48,297 nt of DNA from the NCBI GenBank assembly GCA_003640385.1, contig RCAB01000459.1, positions 1 to 48,297 of the forward strand, written 5' to 3'. Shown one piece after another: positions 1-13,895 of this stretch. Below the pieces are notes generated by a model, which did not search any database, was not told the origin of the DNA, and saw only the letters and a list, made by a program, of their open reading frames with translations. The stretch is from Setaria digitata (lineage: Eukaryota; Nematoda; Chromadorea; Rhabditida; Setariidae). The translations under genes and the position numbers were made by a program. The number at the start of each line of letters is the position of its first letter. Within the stretch, counting starts at the first letter, position 1.

Positions 1-507
1 ATTATTATTATTATTGTCACCACTTATTCAATTATCAAACCTCATAATATTAAAATACAAACCACAGGACTATAATATTTTAGCATTTTAATAATTTACT
101 AAAAAATATAGTGGAGATGTTTGGCTTCTTCTTCCTCTGCCATTCGCGGTTAAGATTTTAGACAGAAATTCAATTAATGATAAGTTTTTCTTCTTTTTTT
201 TTGTGTAGTTATATATATATATAACTATATATATAATATATAAATAATAATAACAATAATTAATATTATTATTATTTTTAGTATTATGAACAAAAACTAT
301 ATATATGTATATATAAATTTAACATGGAAGTCTGGTTTTTTTGTGTGCAAATTATAGTAAAAATTTAAATTCAATAACAGAAGCAAGAGGATGGGAAATT
401 TTAATGTAAATTATGAACAAAAACTGAATTTAAAATATTTGAAGCTTTATATTTTACATATTATACTTAAAATTTTAATTGAAATTCTTTTTCTTTTTTT
501 TATCCAG
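1..507. other. Intron or upstream part of the kinase gene
   Basis: This is AT-rich sequence with ATT and TA runs. It ends in a good 3' splice site (tttttttatccag, ending at 507) just before the first recognisable kinase exon. I found no exon for the glycine-rich loop, so it must lie to the left of the window. A short phrase (attatgaacaaaaact) occurs twice, near 285 and 410. Confidence 0.6.
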
Positions 508-3610
<3,103 letters not shown>

Positions 3611-4023
3611 AATTTATATTATATTTCAATATATTCGTATTTTTATTTTCCACTCACTAAATACCCGTATTAATAATATATACCTATATATACTGTACTG
3701 TTAATTATATTACTATTATTAATATCAATACTACCGTTGTTTTATCTAGAAGAAGCTATTATATTTTTTATTCACATTACTTATTCCTCTTTTCTCATTG
3801 ATCTCAGTTTCTTTTCTTTTTTTCTTTTCCTTCTTTTTTTTTTTTATTTTTGGGTAATTTTTTTGATCATTTATTTTAATATGATTATGTTTGTATGTCT
3901 TTTTTTTTTTTTTATTTTGGGTGGGTGGAAAGATTAGCATGCTTGTTTTATTTTTCATTTCAATTATATTTATATATATTTTGATAAATAGAGAGATAAA
4001 TTTTGCCAAGGATAAGCAAGAAA

Positions 4024-4029
4024 AATAAA
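4024..4029 (+). terminator. Candidate polyadenylation signal of the kinase gene
   Basis: This is the first perfect AATAAA after the stop codon at 3608-3610, about 415 nt downstream. Another lies near 4073. The motif is common in AT-rich DNA, so this is only a candidate. Confidence 0.35.
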
Positions 4030-5275
4030 CAAACAAACAAACAAAAGTAAAAAGAAAGCAAAACAGAAAAGAAATAAAATTCTTTCCGTTTTATATTTTG
4101 CTTACTGAAAATGCAACTTACATATGGCGACATTTCATACTTCTATTAGGGTAAATATTTTTTTTTTTCTCTCTTTCATTTTAATTTTCATTCTACCTCA
4201 ATTATTAAAAATTAATTTTTTAGCAAGAATACAAAATATTAATGAATTTTTTTTTTTTTTTTGAAGATTATTTGTGTGATAATATTTTCTTATCAAATTC
4301 GAATTAGTTATATTTCTCTTCTGTCTCTCTCTCTCCTCTCAATTTTTTTGGGCAAAAATTTATTTTTATTTTTCCTTCTAATTAGACTTCTTCTCTTTTT
4401 CTTGGTTTTTCTGTATGAAAAGTTTTTCTTACCTCTTTCGTTTTTTTTTTTTTTTTTTCCTCTCAACTTCTCGAGCTTATTTGATATCTATTTTTTTTTT
4501 CAGAATTTTTTTCTTTATTTACTTCTAAAATTATCACTATCATTTCAACATGTTTCATAATCATGTATATATGCATCTACATATATATATGCTTGTCTTG
4601 TTTTGTAGAATATGCCTATATGTCATTTTTCCATTTTTCCATTTTTTTTTTTTTTTTTTTTGGTTGGTTTAGGTGAAGCAGGGTCAAACTGATAATGTGC
4701 TATGTGTTTCTTTCTTTTATTATTTATCAAAATGATTTGTTTATACATACAAATTTATGTTTCTTTCTTCTCTTCATTGATATTGTTTTCATTACACTGT
4801 TTTTGATCAAATTCTTCCAATCATTAAATTAGGAAAAGGGAAAAAGTTTTCAAATTTTATCGCCTTTTGTAATTTTTGCGAATGTTGTTTGCTTATAGCA
4901 CTGTTTGGATTTCATTCCACAATAATTTGTTTCTTTTTTTTTTTTTTTTTTTTTGTCGACATGTAAAAAGATTATAGAAAATAAAACGAAACAAAAGAAG
5001 ATGGACATTTTCATGCTACTAATAGTTGATAAAGAATGGAAATGTGAAAATTTAAAAACATTTCAAAATTCAATGAATGTCTTCTATTCTTATCACATAA
5101 TAATTTATTAAATTCTTTGCGGTTTTTTTTTTTTTTTTTTTTTTTCTGTTCCCTCATAATCATGAAATTATGAAATTTTAATGTTATTTACATCTTCAGA
5201 TGGTTAAAAAAGGAAAAAAAAAAACGTTGCAAAATTTACAATAATAACATTGCCAATTATTGCTAAATTTTTAAA

Positions 5276-5281
5276 TTTATT
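5276..5281 (-). terminator. Candidate polyadenylation signal of the SLC7 gene
   Basis: TTTATT on the + strand is AATAAA on the minus strand. It lies about 62 nt past the transporter stop codon at 5343-5345, a usual distance for nematode 3' UTRs. Confidence 0.5.
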
Positions 5282-5342
5282 CAAAAATTCCTAACAATTT
5301 AAAGCATTCGTGCATAATCTGTGAGATCGATTATCGTTATCA

Positions 5343-7071
5343 TTATAACATGATTCCGGTAGATTCAGCATTACTGATATTCATGATTCCAGTTGAGGAG
5401 CTTTCTTTTTTCGTATTCGAAATAATCAAACCATTCAGTGTTGTACATCGTTCTTTACTATGCTTATAGCCGTACAGTGCGTAAAATATTGTTCCTGAAA
5501 TTTTATTAAACAAATGAATTCAGTGCAACTAATGATAACTTAATAATGATAATTAAAATTACTGCCAATAATGCACTAATTGAAACTTAGTGAAAAAAAA
5601 AAAAATCTAGCATAAACTGTTAAATTAACTGAATCGAAGGCATTATTAATCAAACTAACTTCCTCTAAATTTTTGAACTTTTTTTTTTTTTCGAGAAGTT
5701 TTCAAAATTGTTGCTAACTTTNTGCCAATAATGCACTAATTGAAACTTAGTGAAAAAAAAACTGAATCGAAGGCATTATTAATCAAACTAACTTCCTCTA
5801 AATTTTTGAACTTTTTTTTTTTTTCGAGAAGTTTTCAAAATTGTTGCTAACTTTTTTTTTTTAGTACTTTTACTCATTAGACAATTCGAAAAATCCTGCT
5901 ATCAGATTGTTTGCGGTACTTAAAACACATAGAAATAATTGACGTATTCCGTGTCACCACATAGGATATTAACATTTTTTGATTTCGTTAAATAAATGAA
6001 TGCATAAATTTAGTGAGTGTAAAGTATTTCGCGCATAAATTAACTTAATTATAAATTTGTTAGATTAAGAATTATTTGAAAAGAAAAAAAAAAAAAAAGT
6101 TTGAAATTTTACTAACCAATAACAAGCCAAATAATAAATTCCATAATTGTACCGTAATCAGTTGTACAAGTGACAAAAATGGCTAGAAAGATTGTTAAAA
6201 GTGTTAGATAGGGGAATGCAATTATTTTACAACTTCGTTCATTGTTTTCTGGATTAATTGCTTGTCGTGCTGTTGCTACTGTAAGATATGCCAGAAAAAT
6301 GCATGCTGCTAATGTTGGCAAAAATAAATGAAGCTGTAAAAATTTTATTTAATTAAATTTTAACAAAGTTAATTATTTGAAAAGAAAAAGAGAATCATTA
6401 GATTGAAGTATTAAATTTTTAAATTTTAAATGATTTCTTAATTCTTTCCAAAATATGAATAATTAATTGAAAACTAAATATAACTGAAATTAAATAAAAT
6501 AAAACAATTCTAATTATTTCAAATTTTTTTAATTTTTACCATTTATCCTTTCAATTTTTTTTTTCTTTTTTGAATTATTGCTTTTTCTATTTGCTAAATT
6601 ATTATTCTATTTTTATATCAAATTAATCTTAATAATTTATTATTCATTATCAGACTGCTCAGTTAGCAATAACGCTGATTGCCATGAATGCACTCATAAG
6701 CATGCATTAAATTATATGCGATAATTAAAAATTAATTAAGAGGTGGATTCATTTTATGGTCCGAGACGTTTTCTCATATTTCTTCCTTCTATTATTTTTG
6801 TAAATGTATTGAATGAAACTAATATGTTTTGTGATAAATAATTTTAAATCCAGATTTCTTGGTAATTAATCATTTAACACTGCAATTAGTAACCTATTAA
6901 TTAATTGCGTCCTGTTTTATCGTTTATTTCTTATTTTCAAAAATAAATAAAATCACTAAATAATTTATGAAAAAAAAAATAATCGTTTCGAAAAAATTCA
7001 GCTATTAATTGTATTTCCAGATTATTAATGAAATAACTGTAATAATAATAATAATAATAATAACAATAATA

Positions 7072-7102
<31 letters not shown>

Positions 7103-10100
7103 GAATAGGAATAAGAATAAGAATAAGAATAAGAATAAGAATAATAGTAATAATAATAATGATAATAATAATACCGTTGCTAAATTATTTTCAGTTTTCA
7201 TAGCCAAAAAAGCAATCAGTATCGAAGTTAAAATGAATAAAAGTAAAATTCGCATTGATCGTTTATAATCATTNGTAATAATACCGTTGCTAAATTATTT
7301 TCAGTTTTCATAGCCAAAAAAGCAATCATTATCGAAGTTAAAATGAATAAAAGTAAAATTCGCATTGATCGTTTATAATCATTTTTGTTGAAACTTTTGG
7401 AACTCTGCACTGATCCGGTATATCTATTGTAGTATGGTATATCCGGAATATCATGTTCAAAAATATGGAAATTATGCCCTCTGAAGTCGGCTGAAATCAG
7501 ACAATAATTCACTGTATGAATTTTTTTGACCCAAATAGAAGCAAAAAAAAAAAGATATAAAAATGGAAGTTTAGAAGAACTTGTCAGAGTAAAAAAAAAA
7601 TCTCAAGTATCAGATGTCAAATTTAAATTGGAAAATCTAAGAAATTTGAACGTACAAGCAAAATTGCTGTCCTGTATTTTATGATTTTTTATTACGAATT
7701 GAGATAATTTCATTCTAGAAACATTATCAAATATATCAATGTATTTAATTGCTATTACTAATTTAATACGAGAAAAAAAAAATTTCCAAAGAAAGAAAAA
7801 TCGTAGATAAAAGTTAGAAAATGAAAAGTGAAATAGTTGTTTTAAAATTTATCAAAAATAGCCCAGATTAAGATTGAAATGAGTTTATTTGAAAAAGTTA
7901 GTTTTAAAAAGTTTTTTTGCAGTTTTAGTTAAAATTTTAGCCACAATTTAATCGAACTTTAACAAGAACTTACTTGGACTAACAGGCGGAGAACATGGCG
8001 AACGAGCGCAATTATGACCAAAATCGGAAGCATCAAATGATGAATGATATGATCGTTTTTTATTCTTGCAAAGTTTGATCATTGTTTCTTTCAGATTCTC
8101 CGTCAATGATTGTGACTAAATTTATTGTAGCTATTTTTTTTTTTTTTTTAATTTTTTATTATAATTGAAAATTGAAAATGAAATTTGAAGAAAGAAAAAT
8201 CAAAATTGATTGTTTAAATAAATCGAATGAATTTACTTATGAGCAAAAATTCTAGAATTTCCTGCGTTATCATATCACAAAACTTACATTTCTTAATGCA
8301 TTGCATTGTTTATCAAGCAGTGATATTTTCTCTTCATTGTTATCATACAGTGACAATCTTACTTCTTCATTTATTGATGATAACTGAAAGTTTTTATTAA
8401 CAATTGCAATTCTTTTTTTTTTTTTTTTTATACTCTATTTGATTTATTAAACTTTCTTTTTAATGATTTTTGTTTTCGCATATCATCTAATTTACAACGA
8501 ATAATTAAGGGATGGATCATATTTGTTGCGAAACTAACTTTTTTGTTTTACTATGAAATCGTTTTTTTTTTTTTTTCTCAAATGTTTTCAATTTAAATCT
8601 TAAAAAGGAAAATTTTTTCAAGCTATAGTAACTGCCTATTGCTGTTTAAGTGAATTTAAAATGCAAAAAACAAAGAATGAAATTTATGTACTTTTTCGAA
8701 CAATTGTTGACAGTGTGCTGCTTCTTCTTGTTCAGCAAGAATTCCTCGTATAATTTCATAACTACTCATTAATATACTATTTTCATCATCCGTACTCCAC
8801 CTGAAAAAAAAAAAGTTTGAAATTGAATTTTTCGTGCAAAATTATAATCTAATGAGCATTAAAACACCTATATCAACCTGAAGGACCAAACATTAATAGT
8901 GTTAGTAAAAAAGTCAATACTAAAGTTAGTAAACTACGAAAAGAAAAAAAAAAAAGATAAAAAGCATAAAATAGATAAATAAAATTATTTTTTTTTTTTT
9001 TTAATGTTAAAATTAATGATAATTAACCTGGAAATGGTAACAGAACATGAATCTTTCTCATCTGTAAAATTATTACTCGATGATTGTAATTTGTATCGTT
9101 TACGATGAATATCATGATAAAATGCTGTTTCACGAAATAATCCAGTAACATTTGGACGATAACGTTGATCATATACCAAACATCCCTAATACAACAAATA
9201 AGAAATATCAATCAGAAATCAATCACTAATATATTAACAATAGTATTACAATTTAAAATCTTATAAATAAAACGAATCTTAATGAGATATTGAATATAAC
9301 AATCAAGAAAGGTTAATTAGAAACCATTAATGAATTGATAATGATGATAATAGTACGATTTAAAATCTTACAAATAAAATCAATCTCAATGGAGTATTAA
9401 ATGCGATAATTCCAAATAATTTCGAAGTGTTAAAGATAATTAATGAGGATGATACAAAAGCACATAATAATACAGCATAATATGGTACACCACGTTTTTT
9501 ACTCGTATGAGCCAGTAAATTTAATGGAAGCAAATTATCGCCGCAAAGTGATGCTATAATTCGTGTTGCCGGTAGAAATATAGCCAGCATTGTTCCGGAA
9601 AGACCACATACGGAACCGATTGTCATTATATATCTTTAAATAATTGCAGATATAATTATTCTACTCTAATTTTGCAATTAGCAGATACGGTTATTTCTAA
9701 TTTGCAATCAACTACTCTTTGATGAAAAATAACTTTTAGAAGAAGAAAAAAGAAAAAAAAAAAGTGGAAGAAGAAGACAAAATTCTCGTAGAAAAACTTT
9801 TTCACAATTTTACTATGCCTTTTTATCAAAACTTTGCAAAAGGAAATTTTTCTTTTTAGAAAGCATTTTTCATCGTTAATTATTAATCTTAAAGAAGTCA
9901 GCAATTCATTGGAATTAATTAATATATATATATTAATTATAATATTAATCTAATCAGGTATGATCATTAATATCAGTACTATATATATATATATGTTTGG
10001 TTAACACCAACATCCAATCAATTATTACTTTTCTTTTTTGTTCAAATATTAATCTAATCAAGTATGATTATTAATATCAGTACTTAGCTGAAGGCATCCT

Positions 10101-13100
10101 GAGTTTATCAAAAACACTTGGAAAAAGCATTTCATCGGGATATTTGGTGATATCAGCAACCAATGTGATAACCATTGTTGTTAAGAATAGAATCACTGTT
10201 GATGCAGCAATGATAAATGGCACAATAAATGGTAATCGTTTTCGTGGTTTTTTTGTTTCCTCCAATAAAAAGCTAAGTGTTTCGATGCCAATATAAGCGC
10301 ACAAATAATTCGATGCACCTTTCATTACCTGCAACATAACATTTCTTGTCCAGAAATCTTATTGATAACGATAATATGAAAAAAAAAAAAAAAAAAAATT
10401 CGATATTTTAGCTGAATTTAAATATGTTATGCTAACATATCATTTCAATTTTACTTCAAAATTTTCTCTTTTCAAATGCGTAACTTATTTAAATAAACAA
10501 AGAAAACAAAAAAAAAAAAAAAAGTTAGATGGACGAAATAGAAGAAATGCAATAAGTTATTATGAAGAATAAACATAAATGAAGGAAANNNNNNNNNNNN
10601 NNNNNNNNNNNNNNNNNNNNNNNNNNNNNNNNNNNNNNNNNNNNNNNNNNNNNAAAAAAAAAAGTTAGATGGACGAAATAGAAGAAATGCAATAAGTTAT
10701 TATGAAGAATAAACATAAATGAATGAAATAAAAATTGCTCAGAAGAAAAAAAAAAAAAAAAAAGCCTTCATGGAGAATTATTATGCAAAACTTACACCGT
10801 TAATTCCATGCCTAAAAAAGCCAGCAGTTAGCCAATTATTTGGATCAGCAAAGTAAAGACCAACAAATATGGTGCTATTCGTTGTTAAAGCACATATGGT
10901 AACCATTATTATCGATACAGTAGTCATCACCTATCATTTTAAGTGATTAATTGCTTCCATTCATTGTCGCTGTTATTTCTTTCTTCTCCTCTTTTTTTTT
11001 TTTTTTTTTTTTTGTTTTGTTTTCTTTGATTTTTTTAATATTTTAGACTTTCGTTTTCTTCTATAAAGTACAATTAATTGAAAAAAAATAATAATAATAA
11101 GGAAAAAAAAATGATAAGGGGAAAATATTAGGAGTGATAACAATAAATTAATGAAAAATTCGAATCGAACTGATTACTCGAATGTTGCAGCACAGTATAA
11201 TTGACGCAAAAAAGATGGCTAAAATAGCGAAGAAATCTATTTTTGTTGTTAAAACTGAATCCAAATGATAAGGCATCTCGACAGTGAAATACTGATCGAA
11301 TAATCCACGAAATAACAAGTTCTAAAGATATAGTAAAATTTAAATACAAATTTGAAACAATATATGAATAAAGATGGATATATGATAGTGGCACTGAAAA
11401 TGGGAATAATTTGTTTTAGTTCTCTGCGCTACAATATTTCAATACTTAAAACACTATAATACTGTATTACAATAGGCATAATACTATAAAACTTCATTAT
11501 CGTACCGTAGTAAGAGACAGTATCTGCAACATGAAATAATTTACAACTTTATTGTAATTGGTTGCTGCGATATTTCCTTTAACTTCTTTTTGAAACAATT
11601 TGTTATTATTTTTTAAATAATTTGTAATTCCTTTAGGCTAGAATATAATGTTTGCAATAAGCAACAGTCTGTTAGCTTGCTATGCTGAGATACTGTATTT
11701 CTAGCATGTATTTTGCCCCTACTGTAATAGAATATTACTATAATGGAATACTGTACTTGCAAAATGCGGCAACACACAACACACTGTATTTTTGAAATAT
11801 ATAATTTTATCCCGAGCGCATAAAAAATTGTTACTGCTGTAATCAGACACTATAATTCTGGCGATTTTGTAAATTGTTGCCTCATTACACAAAGATACGA
11901 TACCAATGGCATGTAACAATTTATTGTCATACTGTATTAAGAATACAGTATGACAATATACTGAGCTAATGAATTTTTGGATATGCTAATGCCGCATTAA
12001 AATATGTTATGATAGTACAGTGATACTACAATGTATTTTCAAAAGGGTTTCATTTGAAAAAAAAAAAAAAAAAAATGAAATAATTCGAAGTAGTACCATA
12101 TGACAACTCCAATTTTTAGCAACGATAATAATGCAGATTGTAAAATCGAGTAGTGATATCCAACCAACTAGAAAAGCTGGTACTTCACCAAAATTGGCAT
12201 ATGTGAAATTGTACAGTAAACAACTTTTCGGCATCGAACATATCAATTCATTCATATGCATCCCTGAGGATACATTAATAAATTGGACAATTTCTTGTTT
12301 CTTTTTGATTTTCTGTTCTGCAGACAAAACATTCAAACAAGGAGCAAAAAGATCGGAAAAATGGATTAGAATATTATTGCATTTGGTAGATGTTACCATT
12401 ACTAAGATTTGCACTGAATTTGCCATTTTCATTTACTGTAAAAAAAAAAAAAAAAAATTAGCAGAAGGAATGAGTAGAAAGCCAATTTATTATCAGAACA
12501 GCTGTTAATCTAAGATTATTGAGCTAGAGAAAAGTTCACTTATTTAATTCCGATTTCATTTTATAAATTTTTAATTTTGCTATTTCATAAAAAGTTGAGC
12601 TAACCGGATAGGATCATAATGACGAACGCAATTAACAGTGAAATTAATGCTGATGGTCCAGAAATGTTCATTACCACATGAGGAGTAATAATGAATGCGC
12701 CAAATGGTATCGTCAGAATAGAAGCTTTAATTCATACTCTTTTAAGTACTTTTTTTTTTTTTAAATTTATACCTAAATAATGTTCCAAAAATAAAATTGA
12801 TGCTAAAGATTGAAATAAACTTTTTTTTTAAATTGTATTTCTTTTCGGTAGATCTATTCGTTTCTTTGATTACAATTAATAATTGTTATTGAAAGATGAA
12901 ATTGTAATGAAATGTATATTACTAACCATGAAGATAAAATGAACAGTGAAATAAGTTAGATGCTTATAATAATAAACTAGCAAAGGAAACTAGTTGAACA
13001 TGATAGACTAGATTACATTGTTAGAGGGAGTAAAAAGGACCATAATTGGTCATGCAATTATTATAAGTTATGAAATTTAAAGAAATCAATTGTTTAATTG

Positions 13101-13452
13101 AAGTGAGAAGCTAATGAAAATTTAATTAAGCTGTAATATTTATCTTGCAAAATTTTCTCGAAAAAATTTCATTACAGTAAATCTAATTTTGCATTTTTTT
13201 TTTTTTTTTTGCCTTTATATATAGTTACATTAAATGTAGCTTCTTCCTTCTTCCTTTTTTTTTTTTTCCTTTCTTTATTTTCATTTATGTTTCTCGAACT
13301 TCTTCAACACTTTTCTGTACGATCTGTGTAAATCATTAACCGATTCCAATTAACGATGGTGTTCGAAGTTTGCGAATCCATTCGGAATGCTCCAGGAATT
13401 CATCACCTATTGTCTTGTAACGATTCATTAGTATGATCTGATCAAAATTCAT
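5343..13452 (-). CDS. SLC7-family (CAT-type) cationic amino acid transporter-like protein, 14 exons, complete
   Basis: Predicted polytopic membrane transporter of the APC superfamily. Exons in transcript order: 13341-13452, 12605-12724, 12097-12263, 11178-11321, 10796-10930, 10084-10328, 9372-9633, 9028-9185, 8692-8800, 8288-8383, 7974-8115, 7285-7490, 6117-6333, 5343-5494. Every junction has GT-AG ends and matching phase; the total is 755 codons with stop, giving 754 aa (CATs are about 620-770). Landmarks: TM1 IPFGAFIITP followed by SGPSALISLLIA; FGEVPAFLVGW; the conserved LLEETKKPRKRLP after TM6; AKYIMTIGSVCGLSGT and LPATRIIASLCGDNLLP; a long hydrophilic loop (exons 8-12); last helices with IMEFIIWLVIGTIFY. 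The start is the ATG at 13450-13452, before a 30-residue hydrophilic lead, as in CATs. TM1 lacks the usual GVGS/GAG pattern, so the substrate is unclear. One gap splits exon 12 and another lies in intron 5. Confidence 0.9.
5563..5853. other. Assembly gap with duplicated flanks in transporter intron 13
   Basis: One N at 5722 separates 5563-5721 from 5723 to about 5853. Both start tgccaataatgcactaattg and end ttgttgctaac. The left copy has about 27 extra bases (tctagcataaactg and neighbours). This probably reflects two haplotypes or one unmerged overlap. Confidence 0.85.
7037..7172. repeat. AAT microsatellite with an inner AAGAAT hexamer block
   Basis: (aat)n runs flank a block of about seven aagaat/gaataa units around 7101-7144. 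It lies in intron 12 of the transporter. Its long isoleucine or leucine readings are artefacts of the repeat. Confidence 0.85.
7166..7383. other. Assembly gap inside transporter exon 12 with duplicated flanks
   Basis: One N at 7274 separates two copies of about 108 bp, each starting aataataccgttgc and ending cgtttataatcatt. They differ at one base (caatcagtatc versus caatcattatc), which changes one residue. The exon end can be read in either copy, at 7175 or 7285; collapsing them leaves one normal exon. Confidence 0.9.
9941..10084. repeat. 40-bp direct repeat in transporter intron 6, one copy spanning the donor
   Basis: 9941-9980 and 10045-10084 are identical at 38 of 40 positions (aatattaatctaatca...). 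On the minus strand the upstream copy begins at the exon 6 donor, so the start of intron 6 has been duplicated about 100 bp downstream. A (TA)n tract lies between the copies. Confidence 0.85.
10509..10735. other. 65-N assembly gap with duplicated flanks in transporter intron 5
   Basis: N from 10589 to 10653. The roughly 75 bp on each side (agttagatggacgaaatag...) are the same apart from one base (gaaggaaa versus gaatgaaa). The true intron is probably about 140 bp shorter than shown. Confidence 0.9.
11400..12045. repeat. TACTGTA/TACAGTA-rich dispersed repeat in transporter intron 3
   Basis: This part of the largest transporter intron is packed with atactgta, tacagtat and related words. It shares the phrase ctctgcgctacaatatttca with 29.84 kb (ctctccgctacagtatttca). 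It resembles a decayed non-autonomous element, but no terminal repeats or target duplications could be set. Confidence 0.45.
11923..11957. repeat. Perfect 16-bp inverted repeat with 3-nt loop
   Basis: attgtcatactgtatt, then aag, then its exact reverse complement. It lies inside the TACAGTA-rich part of intron 3 and could form a tight hairpin in DNA or pre-mRNA. Confidence 0.95.
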
Positions 13453-13864
13453 CGTTTTCTTAAAATAAAGAAAAAAAAAAGAATATTTCATATTGTATCG
13501 TAAGTTTGAATGATCAATTTATATATATATCATACGGAAATTTTTTATTCGAAGAAAAGAGTTCTAAAAAATTAGTAGTTAGATAAATGATGATAATGAA
13601 AAATATTGCAATCAATGATTCGCAATAATATAAACTTATCGGTGTTAGCATTATCATTATCCTCAAAACATCTCTTCAGTTAATTGTTCATTAATGAGAG
13701 AAATTTTCAAACTAGTTATAAGAATTAGTGAATAAAATATTCCGGAAAAAGGATGTAGTAATATTTTTTGTCAAATTTTTATAGCTATAAAAAATTAAAA
13801 TTTTTGGAAAGCATTCTTTTTTTCTATTTTCAAAAAATTTCCCCGGAATAAAAGTTATTTACTA

Positions 13865-13895
<31 letters not shown>

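Larger units (their letters stand above)
3611..5342. other. 3' UTR of the kinase gene and convergent intergenic region
   Basis: This stretch is very T-rich and lies between two convergent genes. It has many poly-T tracts of 12-22 nt and no coding-like frame. The kinase 3' UTR probably occupies the first 400 bp or so. Confidence 0.7.

Noticed and set aside
4261..4560. Phe/Leu-rich frames in poly-T regions (also 15778-16014 and 23264-23554)
   Set aside because: They arise from homopolymer T or A tracts, without splice context or a credible protein composition.
7009..7203. Isoleucine- and arginine-rich frame
   Set aside because: It is a translation of the AAT/AAGAAT microsatellite in a transporter intron.
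12131..12508. 125-residue + strand frame
   Set aside because: It is the shadow of transporter exon 3 (12097-12263) on the other strand, extended by chance into the introns.
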